64,000 nt of DNA from Tetmemena sp. SeJ-2015 (Eukaryota > Ciliophora > Spirotrichea > Sporadotrichida > Oxytrichidae). The DNA lies in the NCBI GenBank assembly GCA_027382625.1, contig JAJKFJ010023088.1, positions 49,850 through 113,849 on the forward strand. Reading direction: 5' to 3'. Numbering within the stretch: position 1 is the first letter of the stretch; the number at the start of each line of letters is the position of its first letter. Positions 55,231 through 63,953 of this stretch are shown one piece after another. The notes under the pieces were generated by a model. The model had not been told where the DNA came from and ran no database searches. It was given only the letters and a program-made list of their open reading frames with translations. The position numbers were made by a program, and so were the translations under genes.

Positions 55231-55825
55231 ATGGTAATGGAAACACGTATATCCATCTGCATTGCAGCACTGGCCTTGGTGCTTATGCTAAGCTCGTTCA
55301 GCCATGCCGATAATGATATACCCGATGAGGAATTGCTGGCTTTGGTGCTTAACTGCGAACGCATGGAACTATATAACCACGGCTGGAAAGTTGCTCCGCA
55401 GCTGTGCATGCAGCTTGCTAGCATACCTAAGCACTACAACGCCATAAGCACTAGTATAGATACCGCTACGCACGGCACTAAAATTTACCGCTGTATGTTA
55501 AGGATGCGCACAAGTATCAGTTTTTCGAAAAGGAGCAGCCCGCAGGGCAAGTGTTTGTAAAAAGCACATGGAGCTGCACCGAAGTAAACGTAAGGAGCAT
55601 GTAAGGCGCGACTTGCACTGAACGACTCCGTATTTCTGCACCAAACATTGAGGGACAAATTTTTTGTAATGTACAAGCCTGTAGCACCTAGCTATACTAC
55701 CGATAGCGGCTGGGTATATGGCGTAGTAAGTGCCGATAAGAAAAACCGTATTGCAAAAGGGCCTGATACCAAGTTGCATATCGTGCCACAAAGTATCATC
55801 GCGCGATAGAATACTGGGGTATAAG
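55231..55825 (+). CDS. Small secreted protein of unknown function
   Basis: METRISICIAALALVLMLSS FSHA is a signal peptide (second ATG at 55237 is the likelier start). The mature part begins DNDIPDEELLALVLNCERME and continues NHGWKVAPQLCMQLASIPKH, then in other frames LNDSVFLHQTLRDKFFVMYK and DSGWVYGVVSADKKNRIAKG. No family recognised. About 195 residues. A hairpin repeat follows. Confidence 0.6.
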
Positions 55826-55841
55826 TAAAGGGATGCCTTCT

Positions 55842-55910
55842 TTCGTTGTTCCGAGTGCCCCCGCTTTTCTTCGTTGTTCCGAGTTGTCCTGCGGAACACT
55901 CGGAACAACG
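55842..55910. repeat. GTTGTTCCGAGT hairpin repeat
   Basis: CGTTGTTCCGAGT and ACTCGGAACAACG (55872-55910) form a thirteen-pair stem with an eleven-base loop containing CCTGCGGA. An extra half copy, TTTCGTTGTTCCGAGTG, precedes it at 55840-55856. Degenerate copies are at 56648 and 56868. Confidence 0.8.
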
Positions 55911-55978
55911 GGATAGGATGCAAGCGGGAATTTATTTTGTAACTCTTACAACCGATTTGGCAAGGTTGTAAAAAAAAA

Positions 55979-56636
55979 GTGATTAAGTATACTAAGCTAC
56001 TTTTATCTTTTTTGCTTATGTACTATCAGGACTGACTTATGCGCACAATCTGTCAAAATCAATTCTGTAAGCACCTACCTTTCTAATTCAGAATAGTTGT
56101 AGTGCGTTTTCTTGTATGTCATAGTTGGCTATCTACAAGCTGCGGTAGAATAAGTACTACCGTGTATGTACAAGATGATACTGTGCATATAGAATTATGC
56201 TATGGTGGTTCTCAAACTGGTTCTGTATGCTGGAACGTTGATACTGTTTGCCTTGGAATTTTAGCGGCTGGAGAGTATACGATTATAACTCGTGTTGGTG
56301 AACGATACGGCCAAACTTGTGATACAGTACGAGATGACGATACAGCAATAACTACGCTGCAAATTTTTCCGGTAGGAATAAGGCAATTGGAAGGTAGCGA
56401 TATCAATGCAAAATATACAAAGTTATAACTCACTCCACCTCCACGCCCCATATGCGGTACTGCGGGCATACTGGTATACGATGCACTAGGCAGGCTGCAC
56501 CACAGCAGCCAAAAGCGCAGTAAGCGAGGGCAAAAACGAGATAATGTTGGATATACCCAACCTGCCAAGCGGCTTATACCTTTTACCACATACAGCTCGG
56601 CCAGCAGCGCAAAGTACTGAAGATATCAAGCAGTAG
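55979..56636 (+). CDS. Small secreted protein with T9SS sorting domain, paralogue 1
   Basis: A GTG start gives VIKYTKLLLSFLLM, a signal-like start. The middle domain reads VYVQDDTVHIELCYGGSQTG, SVCWNVDTVCLGILAAGEYT and IITRVGERYGQTCDTVRDDD. The end is GIRQLEGSDINAK and then a T9SS type A domain: PYAGTAGILVYDALGRLHH, VSEGKNEIMLDIPNLPSGLY and YHIQLGQQRKVLKI. It is about 215 residues. The next gene but one repeat (56935-57581) has the same order of elements and nearly the same last 70 residues, so the two arose by duplication. Confidence 0.72.
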
Positions 56637-56867
56637 GGAAAGCGCCCTTCGTTGTTCCGGGTGTTGCCGCTTGTTCAGGGGCACAAAGGGAAACTATCAA
56701 GCGGAATATTATACTCAGCATTTTTTTCATATATTAGGATATCGGCTTTTGCTTAAAAAGTAACAGACGAGCATAAAGTTTTTATTTTGGAAGTTTTGGG
56801 GTGCTAGTTTTGTGCCAGTTTATATGGTTAGAAATGTGGATTTTAAAAACACTCCACTTTATTATCA

Positions 56868-56899
56868 GTTCCGAGTTGTCCTTCGGAAACACTCGGAAA
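56868..56899. repeat. Second GTTCCGAGT hairpin repeat
   Basis: TTCCGAGT (56869-56876) pairs with ACTCGGAA (56891-56898) around TGTCCTTCGGAAAC. It is a variant of the 55872 element and lies 36 bases before the second T9SS paralogue. A weaker copy (CCCTTCGTTGTTCCGGGTG) is at 56645-56662. Confidence 0.7.
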
Positions 56900-56934
56900 A
56901 AACGGGGGTACTAATCATCAAAATTTATAAAACT

Positions 56935-57581
56935 ATGAAAAATGTAAAAATATTAATATTTACGTCTCTTTGTATTTCCGCAAATGGCCAGCTATTGTGG
57001 TACAAGAAAACAAGCGCAAAATTATATTGAAGAGGATAGCTGTAATGCGATATTATCTGCTAGAATACGACTAGGTTTTTACTGGATGTTGGCAAAGGGA
57101 TATACACTTAATGTTCAAGGAGATACTGTGCTTTGGGTGCATGCTATGATAGCGGCCAGCATCTGCTACTTGCACCCGTTACGATACTTTCTGTTTAGGC
57201 AATTTACCTATTGGGCATTTATATAGTTAAGTTAGTTGCTTCTCGTACATATAACGGTGTAGATTGCGATGTAACAAATTGGCGCATACCGCCTTTGCAA
57301 TTTTACAAATAGGCCCTGTAGCATTAAGCAGATAGATGGTACTAATATCGATGCATGGCTATTATAGTTATAACTCACTCCACCTCCACCCCCATATGCG
57401 GGTACTGCGGGTATACAGGTATTCGATGCCTTAGGCGGACTGCACAACGGGCAGCCAAGCGCAGGTAAGCGAGGGCAAAAACGAGAAAATGTTGGATATA
57501 CCCAAACCCTGCCAGCGGCTTATACCTATACCACATACAGCTCGGCCAGCAGCGCAAAGTACTGAAGTAATCAAGCAGTAG
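56935..57581 (+). CDS. Small secreted protein with T9SS sorting domain, paralogue 2
   Basis: The signal peptide MKNVKILIFTSLCISANGQ is clear. The middle reads RIRLGFYWMLAKGYTLNVQG, DTVLWVHA, DTFCLGNLPIGxYIVKLVAS and RTYNGVDCDVTNWRIPPLQF, aligning with DTVCLGILAAGEYTIITRVG of the upstream paralogue. The end repeats QIDGTNIDA, PPYAGTAGIQVFDALG, VSEGKNEKMLDIPNLPSGLY-like and a KQ tail. Both copies have independent indels. Function is unknown; the shared middle domain looks like a small all-beta carbohydrate- or PKD-type fold. Confidence 0.72.
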
Positions 57582-57884
57582 GAGAAGCACTACCGTACCC
57601 GCGCCCAATATTATTGACTAATCTGTCAATCTGTGGCAAAAGACTCGTTCCCGCAGTAGCCATTTAGTATAGTGCATTTATGGGTTTTGGTACCCAGGGT
57701 GGTATCAACTAATTTTTATAATTAATTCATAGTAAATATTATACATGGTGGGGAGGTAGCAGTTTTTTAAGTTTGCTACCCCTCTACCCCGGTCTTGCCC
57801 GCTGCTGCCTTTTTGCCTATTTTTTTATTTTCACGCCCGCTTTTACCAAGAGGCACCCTTATACACATAACATAAACCGATATA
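57582..57884. other. Intergenic gap
   Basis: No gene, repeat or terminator that I can support. The sequence is A/T-rich with a T-rich run near 57820. Confidence 0.5.
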
Positions 57885-57918
57885 ATGAGCGCAACAGTAC
57901 CGACAGCCCTATTGCAGA

Positions 57919-59083
57919 ATGAACTTTGAAATACAACGAAAAACCCAAATCATGATAGCACAGTCTATTAAGGACTTTGCCGAGCGCGAAATACGCCCGA
58001 ACCTAATGAAGTGGGACGAAGAGCAATACTTCCCTAAGGACCTGTTCCATAAAATGGGCGAGCTAGGCTACATGGGTGTGTTTTATACCTGAAAAGTACA
58101 AAGGCACTGGCCTTAGCTACTTCGAATACGTAACTGTAGTATCGGAAAAAAAGCAAGGTATGCGGTAGTATAGGTCTTAGCGTAGCGGCACATAACTCGC
58201 TTTGCACTGGCCACATATAATTACCACGGCACCGAGGAGCAAAAGCAGAAGTATCTACCTAAGCTAGCTACTGGCGAATGGATAGGCGCTTGGGCACTTA
58301 CCGAGCCTAACACAGGTAGCGATGCATGCGTATGAAGGTGTAGCTAAAAAGGTAGACGGCGGCTAATATTGAAGGGCAGCAAAAGCTGGAAAACCCCATG
58401 CCATAAGCAGCGATGTATTGGTAATAATGGCCCGCACCGGCGAGGTAGGCGATACCCGTGGTATGACCGCCTTTATAGTAGAGCGCGGCACCCCGGGCCT
58501 AAAGGCTGGTAAGAAAGGAAAACAAGCTAGGCATGCGCGCCAGCGAAACTGCGCAGGTAATATTGGAAGACTGCTTTGTGCAGACGAAACGTATGCGGCG
58601 GCTTGAGAAGGTGGGCAGCGGCTTCAACAAGCTATGCAGTTTATTGGATGGCGGCCGTATATCGATAGCTGCCCTAGGCCTAGGTATAGCTAAAGGTGCT
58701 TACGAGGCATGGGTTTAAGTATGCCAAGGAGCGCGAGCAGTTCGGTCAGTCTATATCTAACTTCCAGGCTATAGCTTTCAAGCTAGCTGAAAATGGCTAC
58801 CAAAATAGAAGCAGGCGAATTGCTAACCATGCAGGCTGCTTACCTTAAGAACGAGCACCCGCAAAAATGACCAAGGAATCGGCATTTGCCAAGTACTATA
58901 CCTCGGGAAATAGCAGTAGAGGTATCTTTCCATGCGGTACAGAATTTCGGCGGTTATGGCTATACTAAAGACTATCCTGTAGAGAAATTCTACCGCGATA
59001 GCAAGCTGTGTACCATAGGCGAAGCACCAGCGAGATACAAAAAACTGGTTATTAAGCCGCGAAATAATGAAGGGCAACATCTA
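57919..59083 (+). CDS. Acyl-CoA dehydrogenase (short-chain / butyryl-CoA type)
   Basis: An FAD enzyme of beta-oxidation. [20 protein letters not shown] is a typical start; an earlier in-frame-like ATG at 57885 would add 11 residues and is less usual. It reads [66 protein letters not shown] (FAD motif), [13 protein letters not shown] in form, [55 protein letters not shown] and [20 protein letters not shown]. The catalytic-base segment after this (usually IGEGTSEIQ) is disrupted by an indel (IGEAPARYK). About 390 residues, eight or more indels. No CoA-transferase or ETF genes adjoin. Confidence 0.92.
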
Positions 59084-59123
59084 ATAAATAGGTGTTAACG
59101 ATTAAAGACAACTGGGAAAAATA

Positions 59124-59154
59124 TTTGGTAATTCGTGAAGAAGTAGTATTTTTG
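59124..59154 (+). promoter_or_regulatory. Bacteroidota-type promoter for rpsU
   Basis: TTTG at 59124-59127, 19 bases, TATTTTTG at 59147-59154, matching TTTG-n19-TAnnTTTG exactly. It ends 23 bases before the rpsU ATG. Confidence 0.75.
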
Positions 59155-59177
59155 CAATCCTTAAAATTTAACAAAGC

Positions 59178-59390
59178 ATGTTATTAATAGAGCAAGAGAA
59201 GCAGAATCAATCGACAAGGCACTTAAGAAGTACAAGAAGAAATTCGAGAAAGCAGTTATACTGCGCCAACTACCGAAACGCCAAACTTTACCAAAAAATC
59301 GGTTTTAAAAAGTCGTGGAGAAATATTGAGGCTGCTTACATCGATTCTATCCGTCCGAAGCTGAAGGGTTTGTCGATAGTATTTGCTTAG
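59178..59390 (+). CDS. rpsU: 30S ribosomal protein S21
   Basis: S21 is a small basic protein of the 30S head/platform near the anti-Shine-Dalgarno end. The frames together read MLLINxxEAESIDKALKKYK, KKFEKAVILRQLPKRQ, FxKKS and a tail AAYIDSIRPKLKG. About 64-70 residues, typical. It has its own promoter and terminator. Indels near codons 6, 35 and 55. rpsU followed by a XerC-type recombinase gene is a standing order in Bacteroidota. Confidence 0.93.
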   Translation: MLLIEQEKQNQSTRHLRSTRRNSRKQLYCANYRNAKLYQKIGFKKSWRNIEAAYIDSIRPKLKGLSIVFA

Positions 59391-59397
59391 ATATAGA

Positions 59398-59436
59398 AAC
59401 CTCATCTACCGTAATGGTGGGATGAGGTTTTTTTTG
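59398..59436 (+). terminator. Rho-independent terminator after rpsU
   Basis: AACCTCATC and GATGAGGTT form a nine-pair stem around TACCGTAATGGTGG, followed by eight T. Confidence 0.9.
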
Positions 59437-59532
59437 TATATACCGTAGCCAAACCCACCCCCGCTGTGCAAATAATTCACCCTTAGTATTACCTAATGGC
59501 GGCTCAAATTTTGTTGTTACTTTGAACTAATC

Positions 59533-60444
59533 ATGGAACTACACCCATCGGCCATACATTTTTTGCAAGTAATACAGGTAGAAAAGCGCTACTCGCCCAA
59601 TAAACCATGAGGCTTATAAGAACGACCTGGAGCAGTTCAGCGCCTTTTTTGCAAAGGGCAATTACGAGAAGATTGATTTGCGCTGGCTACACATTACCGA
59701 AATACTAGCTGGATGGTAGAAATTGAGCAGGAAAAAATAACGCCGCGCAGGCATTAACAAGGAAAATATCTACGCTTAAGTCTCTTACAAGCTTATGATT
59801 GCGTAGGGAGAAGTAAAAAAAGAAACCCGCTGCAAAAAGTTACAGACCCCTAAAACCCAGCAGCGCCTTCCTGTGTTGTAGAGCAAAAGGGTATAGACCA
59901 AACTGTTGAACAACGTAACCTTTGCCGAGGGCTACGAAGGTGCGCTTGATAGGTTGATAATAGAGCTGTATACGGTACGGGCATGCGCCTGCAGCGAGTT
60001 GCTAAAACCTTAAGTAAAGTGACGTAGATAGCTACAAACAGCCAAATAAAAGTATTGGGTAAAGCAACAAGGAAGGGCTGATACCCCTGCACCCACAAAC
60101 TTTGGTGGGCCAGTATTAAAAAGTTTATTGAACCCAAGCGCAGCGAAATAGAAGTACAAGAGGTAGTTACCTGGCTAGTAACTACCAAAGGCAAAAAAGC
60201 TAAGCGCTCCATAGTATTATAACTGGTAAAGAAGCACCTCAGCTTTTGTAACTACTATAGATAATGCGCAGCCCCATGTAATGCGACACACCTTTGCCAC
60301 CCACCGCTTAACAAACGGCGCCGATATAAACGCCGTAAAGGAGTTGCTGGGGCCATAGCAGTTCTTGCCGCTTACACAGTATATACCACAATTACATCGA
60401 AAAGTTTAAAAGCAGTTTATGCCAAGGCCCATCAACAGGCCCTA
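59533..60444 (+). CDS. xerC: Tyrosine recombinase XerC/XerD family
   Basis: The enzyme resolves chromosome dimers at dif. The N-terminal core-binding domain reads [20 protein letters not shown], [20 protein letters not shown] in form, and [23 protein letters not shown] text. The catalytic domain has [21 protein letters not shown] text (first Arg), IKVLGKGNKERLIPLHP (Lys), [20 protein letters not shown] (HxxR), LLGHSSLAATQVYTH (His) and the nucleophile region. The tail is [10 protein letters not shown]. It is nearly 300 residues with about a dozen indels. The housekeeping position (rpsU - xerC - hpf) argues against a mobile-element integrase. Confidence 0.9.
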
Positions 60445-60469
60445 GCGCATTTTTCCTTGGTCGTTAGCT

Positions 60470-61461
60470 CATTAAAAACAGTCTAAAGGGTTGTATTGTT
60501 TACGTGATGAAGGTTTCATGACTTTGTTGACCCTGTCATTATTAAGATATTCGCATTAGACTTTTACATCATAGGAAAGCGAAAGCTATTCTTAGGTTTA
60601 GAAGCATGATAAACAGTAGTAGGTGTATGTTTTGGGATTTTCGTTAAAGGTGTTTTATATTATTCCCGTAATTACATTAAGATGGAGTTTTTAATGCAGA
60701 TATACCGAGCTTAAAGAAAATAGTGTGTAAAACCCCGTCATTTTAACCCTATGGATTGTTTTTCAAAAAAGTTGCGAATACCGCCCTACCGTGCCCAGTT
60801 ATATACTGTGCATAGAGAGAATTGCGTGAAAAATGAATTAAAGAAATTTCTCTAACAATATGTTCGCCTGAACCTCCGTTTAGCGAAAAGATACGCAAAC
60901 CTTGGCCCCGCCACGGTGTTTATATCCTCGCAAAAGGCCCTGGCGGGCAAGGTTTATATAGATGCGGATAGCGAACCATAAAGGTAATAGATGTTATAGG
61001 TGCTATTTGATGGAAGAGATTCGTTTGATAAATGCGGGCATGGGTCTTAATACCTGTAACGGATAACCACCCTTGCCCTATACACGACTGAGTACAAGCT
61101 ATGTACAGCAAGCATAAAGAAACTGGTAACCAATAAAACAGTAAGCGAGCTTGCCCAAGGTGTAAAAAAGCGGCAAGTACCACCCTTAATAGGCATACAA
61201 GCCATTGCAAATAGCTATGGCCAGCTAAAACATAAAAAAGTACAACAGACTAAAATTAGCCAAGTGCTGTAGAACGTTCTTAATAATAAGGGCGCTTTCT
61301 ACGGCACTTTTGTTTATTAAAGTACTGTGAAATAAATTCTACACTTTGTATAACCTTTATGCAAAGTTTACGTTAAAAAAATTAACTGCCTATAGCTTTA
61401 AATGTTTACTTTTATAGGTATGAGGAAACCGATTTTTATAACCAGTAAAACTTGAAATTTT
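60470..61461. other. About 1 kb without an assigned gene between xerC and hpf
   Basis: Plus-strand pieces suggest a broken gene: LAKRYANLGPATVFISSQKA and LAGKVYIDADSEP near 60880-60980, and a clean last frame VTNKTVSELAQGVKKRQVPP to KVQQTKISQVL ending about 61272. A signal-like start was not found. No family recognised on either strand. The last 190 bases before hpf are A/T-rich and non-coding. Confidence 0.35.
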
Positions 61462-61773
61462 ATGAACGTCGGTAATTCATCGGTGCATTTTAGCATCAAC
61501 CCAGTAGTGATTTATAAAACAGGAAACTAGGAAAGGCTGCGAGACATTCTTTTGGCCAAAAATGTAGAGACGGAAGTTTTCTTGAACTGGGGACAAAACA
61601 AAACATCAAAGACAAGACAGTAGAAATTAAATTACATATACCAGGCAAACACTTTTTGTGGCTAAAACCGGAAAAGACCTTTGAAGAAAGTACCGATTTG
61701 GCCATGCAAACCATAGCCGAACAACTAAAAGAGAAAAAGAGAAAACAACGAGAATATAAGCAATATAAAATAG
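61462..61773 (+). CDS. hpf: Ribosome hibernation promoting factor / sigma-54 modulation family
   Basis: A small protein that binds the 30S decoding region in stationary phase. The pieces are MNV...SSVHFSINPVVIY, LLAKNVETEVFLNW, VEIKLHIPGKHFLWLKPEKT and FEESTDLAMQTIAEQLKEKK. The pattern ExKLHIPGKxLxxxxxxKTFEEATDxA is diagnostic of the short form. About 100 residues. Stop TAG at 61771-61773 in the repaired frame. A terminator follows, then the tRNA cluster; this order is conserved in the phylum. Confidence 0.88.
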
Positions 61774-61784
61774 AAGCAAAAACT

Positions 61785-61806
61785 AGGGGCGAAAGCCCCT
61801 TTTTTG
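61785..61806 (+). terminator. Rho-independent terminator after hpf
   Basis: AGGGGC GAAA GCCCCT followed by six T: a GNRA-type tetraloop hairpin with perfect six-pair stem. Confidence 0.92.
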
Positions 61807-61857
61807 TTGCCCAAAAACAGGGGCGGAAAAAAATATGCGCAAATTGTTTGCTAGCTT

Positions 61858-61887
61858 TTTTGAAAATCAATTTATCACTTATATTTG
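61858..61887 (+). promoter_or_regulatory. Promoter of the tRNA-Asn/Tyr/Gly/Thr-tuf cluster
   Basis: TTTG (61859-61862), 17 bases, TATATTTG (61880-61887): an exact Bacteroidota sigma-A type promoter, followed by CGTCCC. A near-identical copy stands before tRNA-Trp at 63779-63808. Confidence 0.85.
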
Positions 61888-61957
61888 CGTCCCGTTTTTG
61901 AGGTACAAGTAATTGTAACGGAGAAAGAAATAGGATGAAGTTCATTGTAATACATTA

Positions 61958-62029
61958 AGCCGCGTAGCTCAGTTGGGAGCAGCTGATTGTTAATCAGCAG
62001 GTTCGGGGGTTCGAATCCCTCGCTGGCTC
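61958..62029 (+). tRNA. tRNA-Asn (GTT)
   Basis: The anticodon arm CTGATTGTTAATCAG gives GTT. The T arm GGGTTCGAATCCC is intact. The D arm lacks about two bases (AGTTGGGAGCAGC where AGTTGGTAGAGCAGC is expected) and the 3' acceptor strand is imperfect, consistent with sequence errors. Confidence 0.88.
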
Positions 62030-62063
62030 AATTTAAGTCTTTGCACATTCACATTAGTGTATT

Positions 62064-62148
62064 GGGGAAGATAGTCAAGTGGCAACGACAAACAGACTGA
62101 AATCTGTTCCTTCTTCGAGTTCTACAGGTTCGAATCCTGATCTCCCCA
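62064..62148 (+). tRNA. tRNA-Tyr (GTA expected; one base missing in the anticodon loop)
   Basis: The long variable arm (about 13 bases, TCCTTCTTCGAG) and the overall sequence match bacterial tRNA-Tyr. The anticodon arm reads CAGACTGAAATCTG, one T short of CAGACTGTAAATCTG, so the printed anticodon appears to be GAA. The T arm CAGGTTCGAATCCTG and the acceptor GGGGA/TCCCC are intact. Confidence 0.8.
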
Positions 62149-62196
62149 CACCTTCACAGAGTAAACAAAAAACTGCAAAAATAATATAATTAAAGT

Positions 62197-62271
62197 GTGG
62201 GACGTTAGCTCAGTTGGTAGAGCGACCAGCCTTCCAAGCTGTAGTCGCGGGTTCGAGCCTCGTCTCCCGCT
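62197..62271 (+). tRNA. tRNA-Gly (TCC)
   Basis: The anticodon arm CAGCCTTCCAAGCTG gives TCC. D arm AGCTCAGTTGGTAGAGC and T arm CGGGTTCGAGCC are present. The acceptor begins GTGGGAC against GTCTCCCGC, with one mismatch from GCGGGA. Confidence 0.9.
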
Positions 62272-62311
62272 CAATATACTGATAGTGGTTTAAGCATTGA
62301 AATACAAGATT

Positions 62312-62385
62312 GCCGTTGTAGCTCAGTGTAGAGCCTTCCTTGTAAGGAAGAGGGTCGCGAGTTTACGATTTTCTCATCAACGGCC
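62312..62385 (+). tRNA. tRNA-Thr (TGT)
   Basis: The acceptor pair GCCGTTG/CAACGGC is perfect. The anticodon arm CTTCCTTGTAAGGAAG gives TGT. The D arm is one or two bases short (GCTCAGTGTAGAGC) and the T arm is distorted (GAGTTTACGATTTTC instead of GAGTTCGATTCTC). Confidence 0.88.
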
Positions 62386-62445
62386 TCAGGGTGATAGTAA
62401 TAACTATAGAATAAAATTTAAACACAATCTTTTTAAACAATAACA

Positions 62446-63660
62446 ATGGCTAAGAAAATTTCGTAAAGGAAAGTTCCGCACCTGTTAACATCGGGTACTA
62501 TTGGCCACGTTGACCACGGTAAAACTACTTTGACTGCTGCTATCACCACCGTTCTAGCAAAGAAAGTCTAGCTTGAGTTGAGGGACTTATTCATCAATTG
62601 ATAACGCTCCGAAGAAAAAGAAAGGAGGTATCACTATTAATTTTGGCCTCTGGAAAATTGAGAGCTTCAGACACTCCATCACCATCATCGACACTCCAGG
62701 CCACAGAGACTTCATCAAGAACATGGTTACTGGTACCTGCCAGGCTGATGCCGCTTTACTAATAGTCTCTGCTACAGATGGTCCGATGCCACAAACTCGC
62801 GAGCACATCCTATTGGCTCGTCAGGTAGGTGTACCTTCGTTAGTTGTTTTCATGAACAAAGTTGATATGGTGGATGATCCAGAATTACTAGAATTAGTAG
62901 AGATGGAAGTTCGTGAATTATTATCTTTCTATGAATTCCCTGGTGATGATATCCCTGTAATTCAAGGTTCAGCTCTTGGTGGCTTGAACGGTGATGCTAA
63001 ATGGGTAGCAAAAATTATGGAATTAATGGATGCTGTAGATAGCTATATTCCAATTCCTCCACGTTTGACTGATCTTCCATTCTTAATGCCTGTTGAAGAT
63101 GTATTCTCGATCACTGGTCGTGGTACTGTTGCTACTGGTCGTATCGAGCGTGGTGTTATCAACTCTAAACGATCCAGTTTGAAAATCCATCGGTCTTCTA
63201 CAGAAAGAAGGCGAAAAAAGCCTTACTTTCAACTGTAACTGGTGTGGAAATGTTCCGCAAAATACTTTGACCGTGGCGAAGCTGGTGACAACGTAGGTTT
63301 GTTTGTTGCGCGGTATACGAAAAAAGAAAATGATCAAGGCGTGGTATGTATCATCAAGCCACGGCTCGTTACTCCACACACTGATTCAAGTGCGAATATA
63401 CGTACTAAGCAAAGAAGAAGGTGGTCGTCACACTCCATTCTTTAACAAATACCGTCCTCAGTTCTACTTCCGTACCACGGACTAATAGAATAGATTACTT
63501 CTTCACTGGTGTTGAAATGGTTACTGCCTGGTGATAACGTTACACTGATGTGAAACTTATTCTACCCTATCGCTATGGAAAAAAGTCTTCGTTTCGCAAT
63601 CCGCGAAGGTGGCCGTACCGCAGGTGCACAAGTCAAGGCGTAACTGAAATCGTTAAGTAA
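62446..63660 (+). CDS. tuf: Elongation factor Tu, with an EF-1alpha-like internal block
   Basis: EF-Tu delivers aminoacyl-tRNA to the ribosome. MAKKIS...[16 protein letters not shown] is the P-loop, and [40 protein letters not shown] (NKxD), [36 protein letters not shown] and [17 protein letters not shown] text are ordinary bacterial EF-Tu. Between about 62637 and 62766 it reads [40 protein letters not shown] and LLIVS, where EF-Tu should have the HVEYQT, DCPGHADYVKNM and GAAQMDGAILVV wording. That block is the EF-1alpha form. Six or more indels elsewhere. It ends TEIVK at 63660. See findings. Confidence 0.93.
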
Positions 63661-63694
63661 TTAATTCCTCTCTAAAAGAGAGCTTACGATAAGC

Positions 63695-63731
63695 AAAAGC
63701 GCTTCCCCAAAAGGAGGCGCTTTTAGTTTTT
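63695..63731 (+). terminator. Rho-independent terminator after tuf
   Basis: AAAAGCGCTTCC and GGAGGCGCTTTT form the stem with a CCAAAA loop, followed by AGTTTTTT. Confidence 0.9.
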
Positions 63732-63778
63732 TAAAAGTAATAGGGCGCATTAAATTTGTATTTATATTACCTAAGGTT

Positions 63779-63808
63779 TTTGAAAATCGGTGTATATGTT
63801 TATATTTG
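63779..63808 (+). promoter_or_regulatory. Promoter of tRNA-Trp and the following operon
   Basis: TTTG (63779-63782), 18 bases, TATATTTG (63801-63808), then CGTCCC. The flanks GTTTTTGAAAATC and TATATTTGCGTCCC are shared with the promoter at 61858. Confidence 0.85.
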
Positions 63809-63882
63809 CGTCCCTTTTACCCGAAGGCTTAACGGGCATGTGCCTTAAAGCAACAAGGGAAATGTTATTTGAAGAGGAAATA

Positions 63883-63953
63883 GGGGGCATGGTGCAATGG
63901 TAGCATGCGGCTCCAAAACCGCTTGATGTCAGTTCGAATCTGGCGTGCCCGCT
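63883..63953 (+). tRNA. tRNA-Trp (CCA)
   Basis: The anticodon arm GCGGCTCCAAAACCGC gives CCA. The T arm CAGTTCGAATCTG and D arm TGCAATGGTAGCA are present. The acceptor GGGGCA.. pairs with TGCCC. In Bacteroidota this gene is normally followed by secE, nusG and rplK, which would lie just past the window. Confidence 0.92.

Noticed and set aside
59533..60444. Integrase of a genomic island or prophage
   Set aside because: Its place between rpsU and hpf is the standard housekeeping site in Bacteroidota, and no phage or transfer genes are nearby.
62064..62148. Second tRNA read as tRNA-Phe (GAA)
   Set aside because: tRNA-Phe has no long variable arm. The long arm and loop context fit tRNA-Tyr with one T missing.
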